From assembly GCF_040702995.1 (NCBI RefSeq), contig NZ_CP159992.1:6043001-6107000 (forward strand): DNA of 64,000 nucleotides, written 5' to 3'. Source of the stretch: Paenibacillus sp. AN1007. GTDB taxonomy: Bacteria > Bacillota > Bacilli > Paenibacillales > Paenibacillaceae. Position 1 is the stretch's first letter; every line of letters starts with the position of its first letter. Position numbers and translations under genes: made by a program. Below are positions 1 to 8,546 of this stretch, piece after piece. The notes beneath the pieces are model-generated. The model was not told the origin of the DNA and made no database searches. It saw nothing but the letters and a program-made list of their open reading frames with translations.

Positions 1-5
1 CTTAT

Positions 6-20
6 TGATAATGATTATCA
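6..20. promoter_or_regulatory. Fur box upstream of the AraC-type regulator
   Basis: TGATAATGATTATCA is an exact match to the 7-1-7 Fur consensus of Bacillus. It lies about 85 bases before the start of the AraC/substrate-binding regulator, so that gene is probably repressed by iron-loaded Fur. The promoter itself may lie partly outside the window. Confidence 0.85.
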
Positions 21-104
21 ATATCGTTTGAGTTATTTTAATATGTCTGCATATTATTTAGCTATGTATCAATTTCATCAAACAGTTTTGAAAGGAGTGG
101 CCTC

Positions 105-1319
105 ATGTTACTGGAAAATGATTCGCAGTTTACTGCGCACTTGCCTGTTACCGGCCGCAGTCCCAAGACGAATCTCGCCAATGTTAAACTATACATGGAC
201 AAACACTACGACCAGCCGCTATCCATTGCAGAGCTCGCATCGGAGGCAGGCATCAGCCCGAAATATTTCGTGGATTTGTTCAAGAAAACATATGGACAGA
301 GCGCAATGGAGTACCTTACTGATATTCGCATTAACCGTGCCAAGCGATATCTGAAGGAGTCGAACCACAAACTTCGCGATATAGCCCTGAAAGTCGGGTA
401 TAGTGACGAGTACTATTTTAGTCGCAAATTTAAAAAGGAGGTAGGCGTATCTCCATCGGATTATGCAAAAAACGCGAGAAAACGGATTGCTACTTGCTCT
501 TCCAGTATGATTGGACAGCTTCTGGCCCTCAATGTCATCCCCGTGGCTGCGCCGATTGACCCCAAATGGACTGCGTATTATTATAATACACTCCGTACAG
601 AGATTCAGTCTCACCTGAAATTGACTGATCCATATACAAGTTGGCGGTTTGAGGCCAATGTGGAAAGACTGGTTCATATTCGTCCTGATGCCATCGTAGG
701 TACAGATCAGATTAGTGAACAGGATCAGGCTCGATTGGCTGATATCGCTCCTTGTTGTTTTGTCCCTAAACACGCTTCGGATTGGCGAACACAGCTGCGC
801 ATGATCGGGTCATTTCTGGAGAGGGAGGAACAGGCGGAGCAATGGCTTCGGCTGTATAACCAGCGAGCAGAGAATGCGCGCGAATCGGTACAGAAGAAAG
901 TGGGCCCGGAGAAAGTGATCGTCGTGCGGATATACAGGCAGAATTTGTACCTCTACAGCAATCCGGGTATTGAAGAAGTGCTGTATGGAGCACTGCAATT
1001 CGATACCTTTTCTGATCTTAGTGCCAATGCTCCTTTAACGTTGGAGCAACTCGTTGACATGAACCCTGATCGAATTCTAGTCATGGTGTGCCCTGAGGCT
1101 GCTTCACGAGCATATTGGCTCAGCTTGCAGCATTCGGTTGCATGGCGTGAGCTCAACGCTGTTCGTCAATATCAGGTTCATCTGATCACAGGTGACCCCT
1201 GGTTTGATTATTCAGCTGTAGGTGTGATGCGAATGTTGGATGAAGCTTTACTGATCTTCACGGGATATTGTCCAAACATATATCTGGATAACGTCCATGG
1301 TGATTCCCGGGCGAGGTGA
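105..1319 (+). CDS. AraC-family regulator with C-terminal siderophore-binding domain (Btr-like)
   Basis: A predicted transcriptional activator of siderophore genes. Residues about 22-122 form the double helix-turn-helix AraC domain (LSIAELASEAGISPKYF, then DIALKVGYSDEYYFSRKFKKEVG). Residues about 130-395 resemble a periplasmic binding protein of the ferric-siderophore type, so the protein probably senses an imported siderophore in the cytoplasm, as B. subtilis Btr does with bacillibactin. The usual N-terminal AraC sensor domain is absent: the DNA-binding part is N-terminal and the ligand domain follows it. Start ATG 105 has AAAGGAG at 91-97. A perfect Fur box lies upstream, and the next gene is a siderophore-binding lipoprotein, which fits the role. 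Family assignment is firm; the ligand is inferred. Confidence 0.85.
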   Translation: MLLENDSQFTAHLPVTGRSPKTNLANVKLYMDKHYDQPLSIAELASEAGISPKYFVDLFKKTYGQSAMEYLTDIRINRAKRYLKESNHKLRDIALKVGYSDEYYFSRKFKKEVGVSPSDYAKNARKRIATCSSSMIGQLLALNVIPVAAPIDPKWTAYYYNTLRTEIQSHLKLTDPYTSWRFEANVERLVHIRPDAIVGTDQISEQDQARLADIAPCCFVPKHASDWRTQLRMIGSFLEREEQAEQWLRLYNQRAENARESVQKKVGPEKVIVVRIYRQNLYLYSNPGIEEVLYGALQFDTFSDLSANAPLTLEQLVDMNPDRILVMVCPEAASRAYWLSLQHSVAWRELNAVRQYQVHLITGDPWFDYSAVGVMRMLDEALLIFTGYCPNIYLDNVHGDSRAR

Positions 1320-1340
1320 CATATAATCCTTGTATCTAAA

Positions 1341-1355
1341 TGAGAATGTTTATCA
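1341..1355. promoter_or_regulatory. Fur box before the siderophore-binding lipoprotein
   Basis: TGAGAATGTTTATCA differs from the 7-1-7 Fur consensus at two positions. It lies directly between a TATAAT at 1322-1327 and the ribosome binding site AAGGGGG of the lipoprotein gene, so bound Fur would block transcription. I found no convincing -35 box. Confidence 0.7.
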
Positions 1356-1368
1356 AGGGGGATATCAC

Positions 1369-2421
1369 ATGTTTCACGATCTCAATAGAAGCGCACAACG
1401 TTCTGTTGTTAACAAATTCCGCAGCACCCGGCTTTTAGCCCTAATCTTACTAGTGTTGATTACAGGACTGTTGTCCGCCTGTGGGGCAGCGTCCGAGAAC
1501 AATACCGGAGCGGCTCAGGAGGAGCAGCCTGCAACTGAGAGTTTAACAACGGCCTCGACCGAGACGGCTGTGGAGAAGGATCAGGAACCACAAACGACGG
1601 GTGACCGAACCGTAAAAGACGACTTGGGACATGATGTGCTTGTGCCTGCGGATACAGAACGAGTATTTGCACCGTATCTGGAAGATTCCTTGTTAACTCT
1701 TGGTGTGAAGCCCGTAGCCCAGTGGGCTAGTGGTACAACAGGTCATGCTTATTTGCAGGATCAGCTCAGTGATGTGCCTACACTTGATTTCTCCAGTGGG
1801 TTGCCCTCACCAGAGGCGCTGATGAAATATAATCCGGATTTTATTATTTTGCATACGGCTCAGTATGCGGAGAATGGGGTATACGAGAGTTACTCCAAGA
1901 TTGCTCCAACCTACGTATTCACGAATGCTTCGGGTGATGTAGAGAAGTCTTTGCAGGTCATCAGTGATCTGCTGGGCAAAACGGCTGAAGCCGAAAAGGC
2001 TATTGAAGCCTACCATGCGAAGGTGGAGTCAGCTAAAGCTGAACTTGCGAAAGTAGCCGAAGGCAAGAAAGCAGCCATTATTCGTTTTGCTCCGCGTGGT
2101 ATCAGCATGATGGGCGGCAACTACTTTAGCGGGTATGTCGTTTACGAGCAACTGGGACTTGGTAAACCGGCATTGGTTGAGACGGAGAACAGTGCAATCG
2201 TGTCCACCGAGGTATTACCCGAAATTGATGCCGATTTTATTTTTGCCGTGGAACAAGGTGCTGGCAACATGAAGGAAATGACGGAAACGAACGTATGGAA
2301 AAGCATGCCTGCGGTGCAAGCGGGACATGTATACGCTGTTGATTCTGCTCCGTGGCTGGGTAGTGGACTGATTGCATATAGTCATGTCATTGATGATACG
2401 TTAGAGGCGTTAACACAATAA
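1369..2421 (+). CDS. Ferric-siderophore ABC transporter substrate-binding lipoprotein
   Basis: A 350-residue extracytoplasmic binding protein of the FeuA/FhuD class (helical-backbone fold). It has a lipoprotein signal peptide ending in lipobox LSAC, then a Ser/Thr/Glu-rich linker of about 45 residues, then the two-lobed binding domain starting near VKDDLGHDVLVPADTERV. I chose ATG 1369, with AAGGGGG at 1355-1361; a longer frame from 1330 would run through the Fur box and has no ribosome binding site. No permease or ATPase gene is next to it, so it must share a transporter encoded elsewhere. With the siderophore operon downstream, its likely ligand is the ferric catecholate made there; that is inference. 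Confidence 0.85.
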   Translation: MFHDLNRSAQRSVVNKFRSTRLLALILLVLITGLLSACGAASENNTGAAQEEQPATESLTTASTETAVEKDQEPQTTGDRTVKDDLGHDVLVPADTERVFAPYLEDSLLTLGVKPVAQWASGTTGHAYLQDQLSDVPTLDFSSGLPSPEALMKYNPDFIILHTAQYAENGVYESYSKIAPTYVFTNASGDVEKSLQVISDLLGKTAEAEKAIEAYHAKVESAKAELAKVAEGKKAAIIRFAPRGISMMGGNYFSGYVVYEQLGLGKPALVETENSAIVSTEVLPEIDADFIFAVEQGAGNMKEMTETNVWKSMPAVQAGHVYAVDSAPWLGSGLIAYSHVIDDTLEALTQ

Positions 2422-2432
2422 TTCTGATTAGT

Positions 2433-2503
2433 AAAAACTCCCTATGATTACCGAGAAACGGATGTCAGTCCGTGGTTTCAGTACATACTGAGGGAGTTTT
2501 TTT
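2433..2503 (+). terminator. Rho-independent terminator after the binding lipoprotein
   Basis: AAAAACTCCCT at 2433-2443 pairs with AGGGAGTTTTTTT at 2491-2503. The long loop holds a second hairpin (GAAACGGA with TCCGTGGTTTC). It separates the lipoprotein gene from the siderophore operon. Confidence 0.8.
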
Positions 2504-2595
2504 GTTGGATAGCCAATACCACCATATGACACAAATATGGAAATAATCAAAATGATTTCTGGATATCGTCCATGGGACAGAAGAGTCGACTCTTT

Positions 2596-2622
2596 TATAA
2601 TTGGTAATGAGAATCAATCTCA
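2596..2622 (+). promoter_or_regulatory. Promoter -10 and Fur box of the siderophore operon
   Basis: TATAAT at 2596-2601 is followed at 2608-2622 by TGAGAATCAATCTCA, an imperfect 7-1-7 Fur-type inverted repeat placed over the expected transcription start. No clear -35 is visible. It lies 64 bases before besA, and no other promoter stands out until the end of the exporter gene near 17.5 kb, so it probably drives the whole operon under iron limitation. Confidence 0.7.
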
Positions 2623-2685
2623 TATGAAATATATAGTTCAGTCTTTAATTTATATAAACAGAACAACGAGGAGGACCCGTCCGTA

Positions 2686-3545
2686 ATGATGTTTCAGCCC
2701 GATCTAACTGCTTCCGGTAGCCTTGAGCATATCGCACGCAGTAACGTTGAAATCCCGCATGCCGAACAATGGACCATGAAATCACGTACAGGGCACCATG
2801 ACTATCAGATCATGGTGTTCAAGCCTGTTGAACCTCCGCCCCCGTCCGGTTACCCGGTTATCTACTTGCTCGATGCCAATTCCGTATTTGGCACGATGGT
2901 GGAAGCCGTTCGTGTGCAGGGACGCAGACCAGAGAAGACAGGGGCGATTCCGGCAATTATCGTTGGTATAGGGTATCCGATCGCTGCCCCTTTTCTCCCT
3001 ATCGATACTATGACTTTACCCCAAAAACAACGAAGGAATATACCCGAAAATCCGATGGTACACCGCTACCGGAACAAGGCGGCGCTGATGAGTTCTTGCG
3101 CTTTATTGAAGAAGAGCTGAAGCCGGATATGGAGCAGCAGTTTCAGATTGATCGGGATAGGCAGGCCATCTTTGGACACTCGCTTGGCGGTTTATTCGTG
3201 ATTCATGCGTTGTTCACCAGACCGGAGGCTTTTCGTTATTACATTGCGGGCAGTCCCTCGCTGCACTGGAATCAGGAGGTCATGCAGGAGGAGGAACAGG
3301 AATTCGTTGCAAGGCTGAAGCAGCATCCGGTAAACGTCAGGGTGTGGATTGGTATGGGCGAGCACGAGAAGACACATCCGGCCCGTAACAATGACAAGGC
3401 ATCCGGTCTTACAGAACGCTTATCTGCGTTGAAGCAGCCAGGGCTAGATATCGCATACACCGAGTTTGAAGAAGAGAATCATGTTTCAGTACTGCCTTTT
3501 CTAATTAGTCGCACGATGCGTTTTGCCTGTAGTCCGGAGTCCTAG
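2686..3545 (+). pseudogene. besA: Ferri-siderophore esterase (BesA-like), frameshifted
   Basis: An alpha/beta hydrolase of the IroE/BesA (esterase D) family, which cleaves the trilactone ring of imported ferric siderophore so that iron is released in the cytoplasm. The frame from ATG 2686 (GAGGAGGA at 2668-2675) gives the N-terminal half up to IVGIGYPIAAPF, then runs out of frame to 3120. The rest, with RYYDFTPKTT, the nucleophile motif GHSLGG and the catalytic-His region EENHVSVLP, lies in another frame ending at 3545. One base appears to be missing between about 2985 and 3003 (runs of C and T); restoring it gives about 286 residues, the normal family length. No other damage is visible, so a sequence error is as likely as real inactivation. 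Confidence 0.85.
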
Positions 3546-3601
3546 AAGGTAAGAAGTGAAGGGAATCATAGCAGACAGTCGTTACAAGGGAGGTGCATGA
3601 G

Positions 3602-4387
3602 GTGAGCTACACAGGAATCGATGGAAACGTGGCCGTAGTCACCGGTGCTGCACAAGGGATCGGTGAGGCGGTGGCACGATTGCTTGCACAGCATGGCGCT
3701 ATCGTTGCTCTGGTGGATCAACAGGAAGCTGCGCTGAGTCAACTGGTTAGTGATTTGCGCAGTCAGGGCCATCAGGCCATAGCCTGCGTTGCTGATGTAT
3801 CGGATCGTCAAGCTATTGAAGATACAGTCCAACGAATTGAAGAGAACGTAGGTCCCATTGGCATTTTAGTGAATACTGCGGGTGTGCTGCACACCGGAGC
3901 CGTGAGTGAGTTGACGGATGAGGAATGGACGAGGACGTTTGATGTGAATACGCATGGTGTATTTTACATATCGCGTGCGGTAGTGAGGAATATGTCTAAA
4001 CGTCAAACGGGAACGGTGGTTACCGTAGGTTCGAATGCGTCGAGTGTTCCGCGAATGCATATGTCGGCATACGCTGCCTCCAAAGCTGCTTCGACCATGT
4101 TCACCAAAAGTCTGGCCCTGGAATATGCAGGTCAGAACATTCGCTGCAACATTGTCTCTCCAGGTTCAACGGATACACCCATGCAAAGAGCCCTGTGGCA
4201 GGAGGATCATGGAGCGGAGGCAGTGATTGCGGGTTCGCTGCAAACCTTTCGTCTGGGCATTCCGCTGAACAGAATGGCATTGCCATCGGATATTGCGGAT
4301 GCCGTTATTTTCCTGATATCGGATCAAGCCAGACATATTACGATGCATAATCTGTGTGTGGACGGAGGCGCCACACTCGGTGTCTGA
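3602..4387 (+). CDS. dhbA: 2,3-dihydro-2,3-dihydroxybenzoate dehydrogenase
   Basis: A short-chain dehydrogenase that oxidises 2,3-dihydro-DHB to 2,3-dihydroxybenzoate with NAD+. It shows the cofactor motif TGAAQGIG near the N-terminus, NTAGV, the catalytic serine in GSNASS, and the YAASK active-site motif. GTG 3602 is the chosen start because AAGGGAGG at 3586-3593 sits 8 bases upstream; an in-frame GTG at 3593 overlaps that site and is unlikely. The result is 261 residues, the length I recall for B. subtilis DhbA. It is the first catechol gene after besA, and dhbC follows after 24 bases. Confidence 0.95.
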   Translation: MSYTGIDGNVAVVTGAAQGIGEAVARLLAQHGAIVALVDQQEAALSQLVSDLRSQGHQAIACVADVSDRQAIEDTVQRIEENVGPIGILVNTAGVLHTGAVSELTDEEWTRTFDVNTHGVFYISRAVVRNMSKRQTGTVVTVGSNASSVPRMHMSAYAASKAASTMFTKSLALEYAGQNIRCNIVSPGSTDTPMQRALWQEDHGAEAVIAGSLQTFRLGIPLNRMALPSDIADAVIFLISDQARHITMHNLCVDGGATLGV

Positions 4388-4411
4388 ATCAAGATAAGGA
4401 GATGATGAGTC

Positions 4412-5764
4412 ATGTCAAACGCGGGTTCGGTTATAGCAGCAACTTCTGCCATAGACCTTCTGGAGCAATATCGGGAGGGGACGTCCTTTTTTTGGTCTTC
4501 ACCACAGCATACCTTGCTTGCACAAGGAGAACAAATTCGTTGGTTTGCGAAGGAAACTGCTGAAGCACTTCAATCCACTGTGAATAAATCTGTCAATGGT
4601 AAGAGTATAGAGCAAAAATATAAAGAAGAGTGTGGATTGTTCATTGAACGGATTCAACAGCTCATGGAGCAGGCCAAGCAATCGGGTCAATCGAACCCGC
4701 TTGTGGTGGGGGCAGTTCCCTTTGATCCAATCCATTCCACTGCTGAGCTATATGTGCCAGAGACGGTACAGTGGGCTGAACCTCTGCCCTCGGAGCCACG
4801 GACATTTATCCCCAAACTTCCGGCTGCGGCAGGGTGTGAGGTTACTGAGGTTCCTGCGGGTACAGTGTACGAGCAAAGTGTGAACAACGTATTGGTTGAT
4901 CTGAACGAGGGCGATCTGCACAAAGTCGTGTTATCCCGTACGCTGGAGGTAACTTCGCAGACGGTTGTAAACACGCACCAGTTGCTGCTTAACTTGTTCA
5001 AGGACAATACGCACGGTTATACATTTGCTGTTCCAATGAGGGACATAGTTCAAGTTGAAAATCATGTAACAACGTACAAACAATCCAATAAAACATCCAC
5101 TCCGGTTGAAAATAAACCCAGTCGCACCTTCATTGGAGCAAGCCCTGAACTGTTAGTAACTCGCCGTGGCTCCAGCGTAAGAGTCAACCCGCTGGCAGGT
5201 TCGGCCGCCCGCAGTGAAGACCCGGCGGAAGATCGTCGCCGAGCAGAAGCGCTGCTGGCTTCAGCCAAGGATCGGCATGAGCATGCCTTGGTCATTGAGG
5301 CGGTAGTGACGGCACTTAGTCCTCTATGCAAACATTTATCCGTTCCCGCAGAGCCTACTCTGATCCAAACGTGCACAATGTGGCATCTATCCACGGAAAT
5401 ACACGGGGAACTAGTGGACCCTTCCACAACATCAATGGAGTTGGCATTGGCACTGCACCCGACACCCGCTATTTGTGGAACGCCTGTACAGGTTGCTCGG
5501 GAAGTCATTCAAGAACAAGAGCCGTTCGACAGGGGATTGTTTACAGGAATGGTGGGCTGGTGTGACAGTAAGGGGGATGGCGAGTGGGCCGTAACCATTC
5601 GATGTGCCGAGGTGCAAGATAGAACGGTGAAGTTGTTTGCTGGAGCGGGTATTGTAGCCGGATCTACGGCAGAAGCAGAGCTGGCAGAGACGGATGCCAA
5701 GTTCAGAACGATGCTGCTCGCGATGGGTTTGGATTCAACGGTGTCCAATCGGAAGGAGGACTGA
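4412..5764 (+). CDS. dhbC: Isochorismate synthase
   Basis: Converts chorismate to isochorismate, the committed step toward 2,3-dihydroxybenzoate. The C-terminal two-thirds is the chorismate-binding fold, with [33 protein letters not shown] and FTGMVGW motifs. At 450 residues it is longer than typical DhbC (about 400). Part of the extra length is a polar insertion at about residues 210-238, just before IGASPELL, that I do not recognise from other family members. ATG 4412 has AAGGAGA 9 bases upstream. The stop is 3 bases before dhbE, which implies translational coupling. Confidence 0.95.
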   Translation: MSNAGSVIAATSAIDLLEQYREGTSFFWSSPQHTLLAQGEQIRWFAKETAEALQSTVNKSVNGKSIEQKYKEECGLFIERIQQLMEQAKQSGQSNPLVVGAVPFDPIHSTAELYVPETVQWAEPLPSEPRTFIPKLPAAAGCEVTEVPAGTVYEQSVNNVLVDLNEGDLHKVVLSRTLEVTSQTVVNTHQLLLNLFKDNTHGYTFAVPMRDIVQVENHVTTYKQSNKTSTPVENKPSRTFIGASPELLVTRRGSSVRVNPLAGSAARSEDPAEDRRRAEALLASAKDRHEHALVIEAVVTALSPLCKHLSVPAEPTLIQTCTMWHLSTEIHGELVDPSTTSMELALALHPTPAICGTPVQVAREVIQEQEPFDRGLFTGMVGWCDSKGDGEWAVTIRCAEVQDRTVKLFAGAGIVAGSTAEAELAETDAKFRTMLLAMGLDSTVSNRKED

Positions 5765-5767
5765 GCC

Positions 5768-7384
5768 ATGCTGTCAGGATATCAGGCTTGGCCTGATGAA
5801 TATGCGGAGCTTTATCGGAAGGCGGGTTGCTGGGAAGGGATTACGTTTGGGGAAATGCTTCGCCAGCGTGCGGATTTATATGGCAATCGGGTAGCCGTTA
5901 TTAGCGGTAAGCACCAGCTCACGTATACGGAATTGAATGATCGGGTGACTCGATTAGCCTCCGGTTTGTATGGCAGGGGAATACGGAAGCATGACCGGGT
6001 CATTGTTCAATTGCCAAATGTTACGGCGTTTCTTGAGGTATGTTTTGCTTTATTTCATATCGGTGCATTGCCTGTATTTGCACTTCCCTTGCATCGAAAG
6101 AGCGAAATCACATATTTCGCCCGTTTCTCCGAGGCTGTGGCCTATATCATCCCGGATTATGATGGAGGATTTGACTATCGCACATTGGCGGAGGAGGTAC
6201 AAGCTGAGGTTCCGGAGCTTCGGCATATTTTCGTCGCAGGCGAGGCTGGATCTTTTACCGCGTTGGAAGATGTTTACGCAGAGCCAATCCGCTTGTCGGA
6301 TGTGCCAACGTCTTCAGATGTAGCTTTCTTGCAGTTATCGGGCGGAAGCACCGGATTGCCTAAAATGATCCCCCGTACGCATGATGACTACATCTACAGC
6401 TTGCGGAAGAGTGTCGAGGTATGTGGCCTCCATCCAGACAGCGTCTATCTGGCAGTTCTGCCTGCAGCTCATAACTATCCAATGAGCTCACCCGGCATTC
6501 TGGGCACGTTGTACGCCGGCGGGACGATTGTCCTGTCACGGGGATCAAGCCCGGATGAAGCCTTTCCGTTGATTATACGCCATCAGGTAACCATTACAGC
6601 GCTGGTGCCGCCGCTGGCTCTTGTCTGGCTGAATGCAGCAGCAGCTCGGGGAATCAGGCTTCCGTCGCTTCAGGTGCTTCAGGTCGGAGGAGCCAAATTT
6701 AGTGCAGAGGCGGCGGCACGTGTCAAACCGGTTTTTGGTTGTACATTGCAGCAGGTGTTTGGCATGGCTGAAGGGCTGGTGAACTACACACGCCTGGATG
6801 ATTCCGAGTATGTAATCACCCATACACAAGGGAGACCGATGTCTCCATATGATGAGGTGAGGATTGTGGATGACGAGGATGTTGAGGTGGAGCAGGGACA
6901 AGCCGGGCACCTGCTGACACGCGGCCCATATACCATCCGTGGGTATTACAAGGCGGAGGAGCATAACGCCAGATCGTTTACGACGGATGGCTTCTATCGT
7001 ACAGGAGATATTGCGAGCTTGACGGCTGATGGATATCTCGTAGTTGAAGGACGAGCGAAGGATCAGATTAACCGTGGAGGGGACAAAGTGGCTGCCGAAG
7101 AGGTGGAAAATCATCTATTGGCCCATCCTGGTGTGCATGATGCGGCCTTGGTATCCATGCCCGATGAATATTTGGGTGAACGATCTTGTGCTTTTATTGT
7201 GCCAAGCGGGGATACGCTGTCGGTGGCCGAGATCAAATCCTTTTTGCGAAATCGGGGCCTAGCGAGTTATAAAATCCCGGACCGATTCGAGATGGTGGAC
7301 GTTTTTCCGAAGACCCAAGTGGGCAAGGTTAGCAAAAAAGCACTAAGGGAGATGTTGACTGCCAAGCAAGCTGCATCCAATTAG
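5768..7384 (+). CDS. dhbE: 2,3-dihydroxybenzoate-AMP ligase
   Basis: A stand-alone adenylation enzyme that activates 2,3-dihydroxybenzoate as the acyl-AMP and loads it on the aryl carrier domain of DhbB. It has the P-loop [10 protein letters not shown], then [19 protein letters not shown], and the C-terminal catalytic lysine in [13 protein letters not shown]. At 538 residues it has the family's normal length. ATG 5768 follows AAGGAGGA at 5753-5760. The 90-base gap to dhbB is the longest inside the operon; no terminator is seen in it. Confidence 0.95.
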   Translation: MLSGYQAWPDEYAELYRKAGCWEGITFGEMLRQRADLYGNRVAVISGKHQLTYTELNDRVTRLASGLYGRGIRKHDRVIVQLPNVTAFLEVCFALFHIGALPVFALPLHRKSEITYFARFSEAVAYIIPDYDGGFDYRTLAEEVQAEVPELRHIFVAGEAGSFTALEDVYAEPIRLSDVPTSSDVAFLQLSGGSTGLPKMIPRTHDDYIYSLRKSVEVCGLHPDSVYLAVLPAAHNYPMSSPGILGTLYAGGTIVLSRGSSPDEAFPLIIRHQVTITALVPPLALVWLNAAAARGIRLPSLQVLQVGGAKFSAEAAARVKPVFGCTLQQVFGMAEGLVNYTRLDDSEYVITHTQGRPMSPYDEVRIVDDEDVEVEQGQAGHLLTRGPYTIRGYYKAEEHNARSFTTDGFYRTGDIASLTADGYLVVEGRAKDQINRGGDKVAAEEVENHLLAHPGVHDAALVSMPDEYLGERSCAFIVPSGDTLSVAEIKSFLRNRGLASYKIPDRFEMVDVFPKTQVGKVSKKALREMLTAKQAASN

Positions 7385-7474
7385 AAAATTTCGATCGCGA
7401 TGACGTTGTACTTTATCCGTTAACTGATATGGCTGGACTTGTTCTGATAAATAAAGCTGAAAAGAGGGATATTC

Positions 7475-8546
7475 ATGGCACTTCCAGTGATTCAACCATA
7501 TACAATGCCTGTAGCGTCTGAGCTCCCGGTCAACAAGGTTGCTTGGACACCGGATGCGAAGCGTGCAGTACTTTTGATCCACGATATGCAGAACTATTTC
7601 ATGAATGCATTTACGCCGGGAGCCTCTCCGGCAGTGGAGCTGATCGATCATATTACAGAGCTTCGTTCAACGTGTCACAAGCTTGGCATTCCTGTAGTCT
7701 ACTCGGCTCAACCTGGCGGGCAGACACCGGAGGAACGCGGGCTCGGAGCTGGACTTCTGGGGTGCGGGAATCGATGGCGGAGCAGTACAGAAAGAAATTG
7801 TAGAATCGCTTGCCCCCGCTCCGCAGGACACTTTTATGACGAAATGGCGATACAGCGCCTTTCAGAAGACGGAACTGCTTGAGCTCATGCAGAAGCAGGG
7901 GCGGGATCAATTGATTGTCTGCGGCATATATGCACATATCGGATGCCTGATGACGTCCTGTGAAGCATTTATGCGTGACATTCAGGCGTTTCTGGTTGCC
8001 GATGCGGTTGCTGATTTTTCGTTGGAAAAACATCGAATGGCGCTGACGTATGCGGCAGAGCGTTGTGCGGTAACACTGACGACCGAACGTTCGGTTTCAT
8101 TGCTAAATGCATCAGCCATAGCCCAAACTGGCAGTGCATTTACACCCGAAGCACATGATAATGTTCAAGACAAGCACAGGAAGCAATCGGGTGCAGTATC
8201 AGCTCCAGTAGCTGTAGCTGAGGTGAAACATCAAGTGACTTCTACCGCTGAGCTAGAGAATACTTTGAAAGGGCCAGAAGGCAGTGATCATGCAAGGCTG
8301 AAAGCATTACAGCTTCAGATTGCCAATCTTTTGCAAGTGCAGCCCGATTCGATTGGAATGCATGATGATCTGGTTCACAGCTGGGGAATGGATTCCATTC
8401 GCATGATGAGTCTGGCCGAGCGTTTTCGTGCGGAAGGAGCCGAGGTTACCTTTGTCGATCTGGCGGAGAAGCCAACATTGGCAGCGTGGGTAGCAATTCT
8501 GGATAACGCCCAACCGAAAGTGCTGCTGAACGGAGACTACTTTTGA
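7475..8546 (+). pseudogene. dhbB: Isochorismatase/aryl carrier protein, frameshifted
   Basis: DhbB hydrolyses isochorismate, and its C-terminal aryl carrier domain holds DHB for the synthetase. From ATG 7475 the frame encodes the hydrolase N-terminus (VLLIHDMQNYF) up to TPEERGL and then goes wrong. LDFWGAGIDGG, the lysine motif TKWRYSAF, GIYAHIGC and the carrier motif GMDSIRMM (attachment Ser at 8394-8396) are in the next frame to 8546. One extra base lies at about 7742-7748 (GGGCTCGGAGC). Removing it gives about 356 residues. That is longer than B. subtilis DhbB because of a low-complexity linker of about 45 residues before the carrier domain. It may be a sequence error, since the operon could not work without this protein. 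Confidence 0.9.

Noticed and set aside
7385-7474. The 90-base gap between dhbE and dhbB, checked for a second promoter or Fur box
   Set aside because: No Fur-type repeat, -35/-10 pair or terminator stands out.
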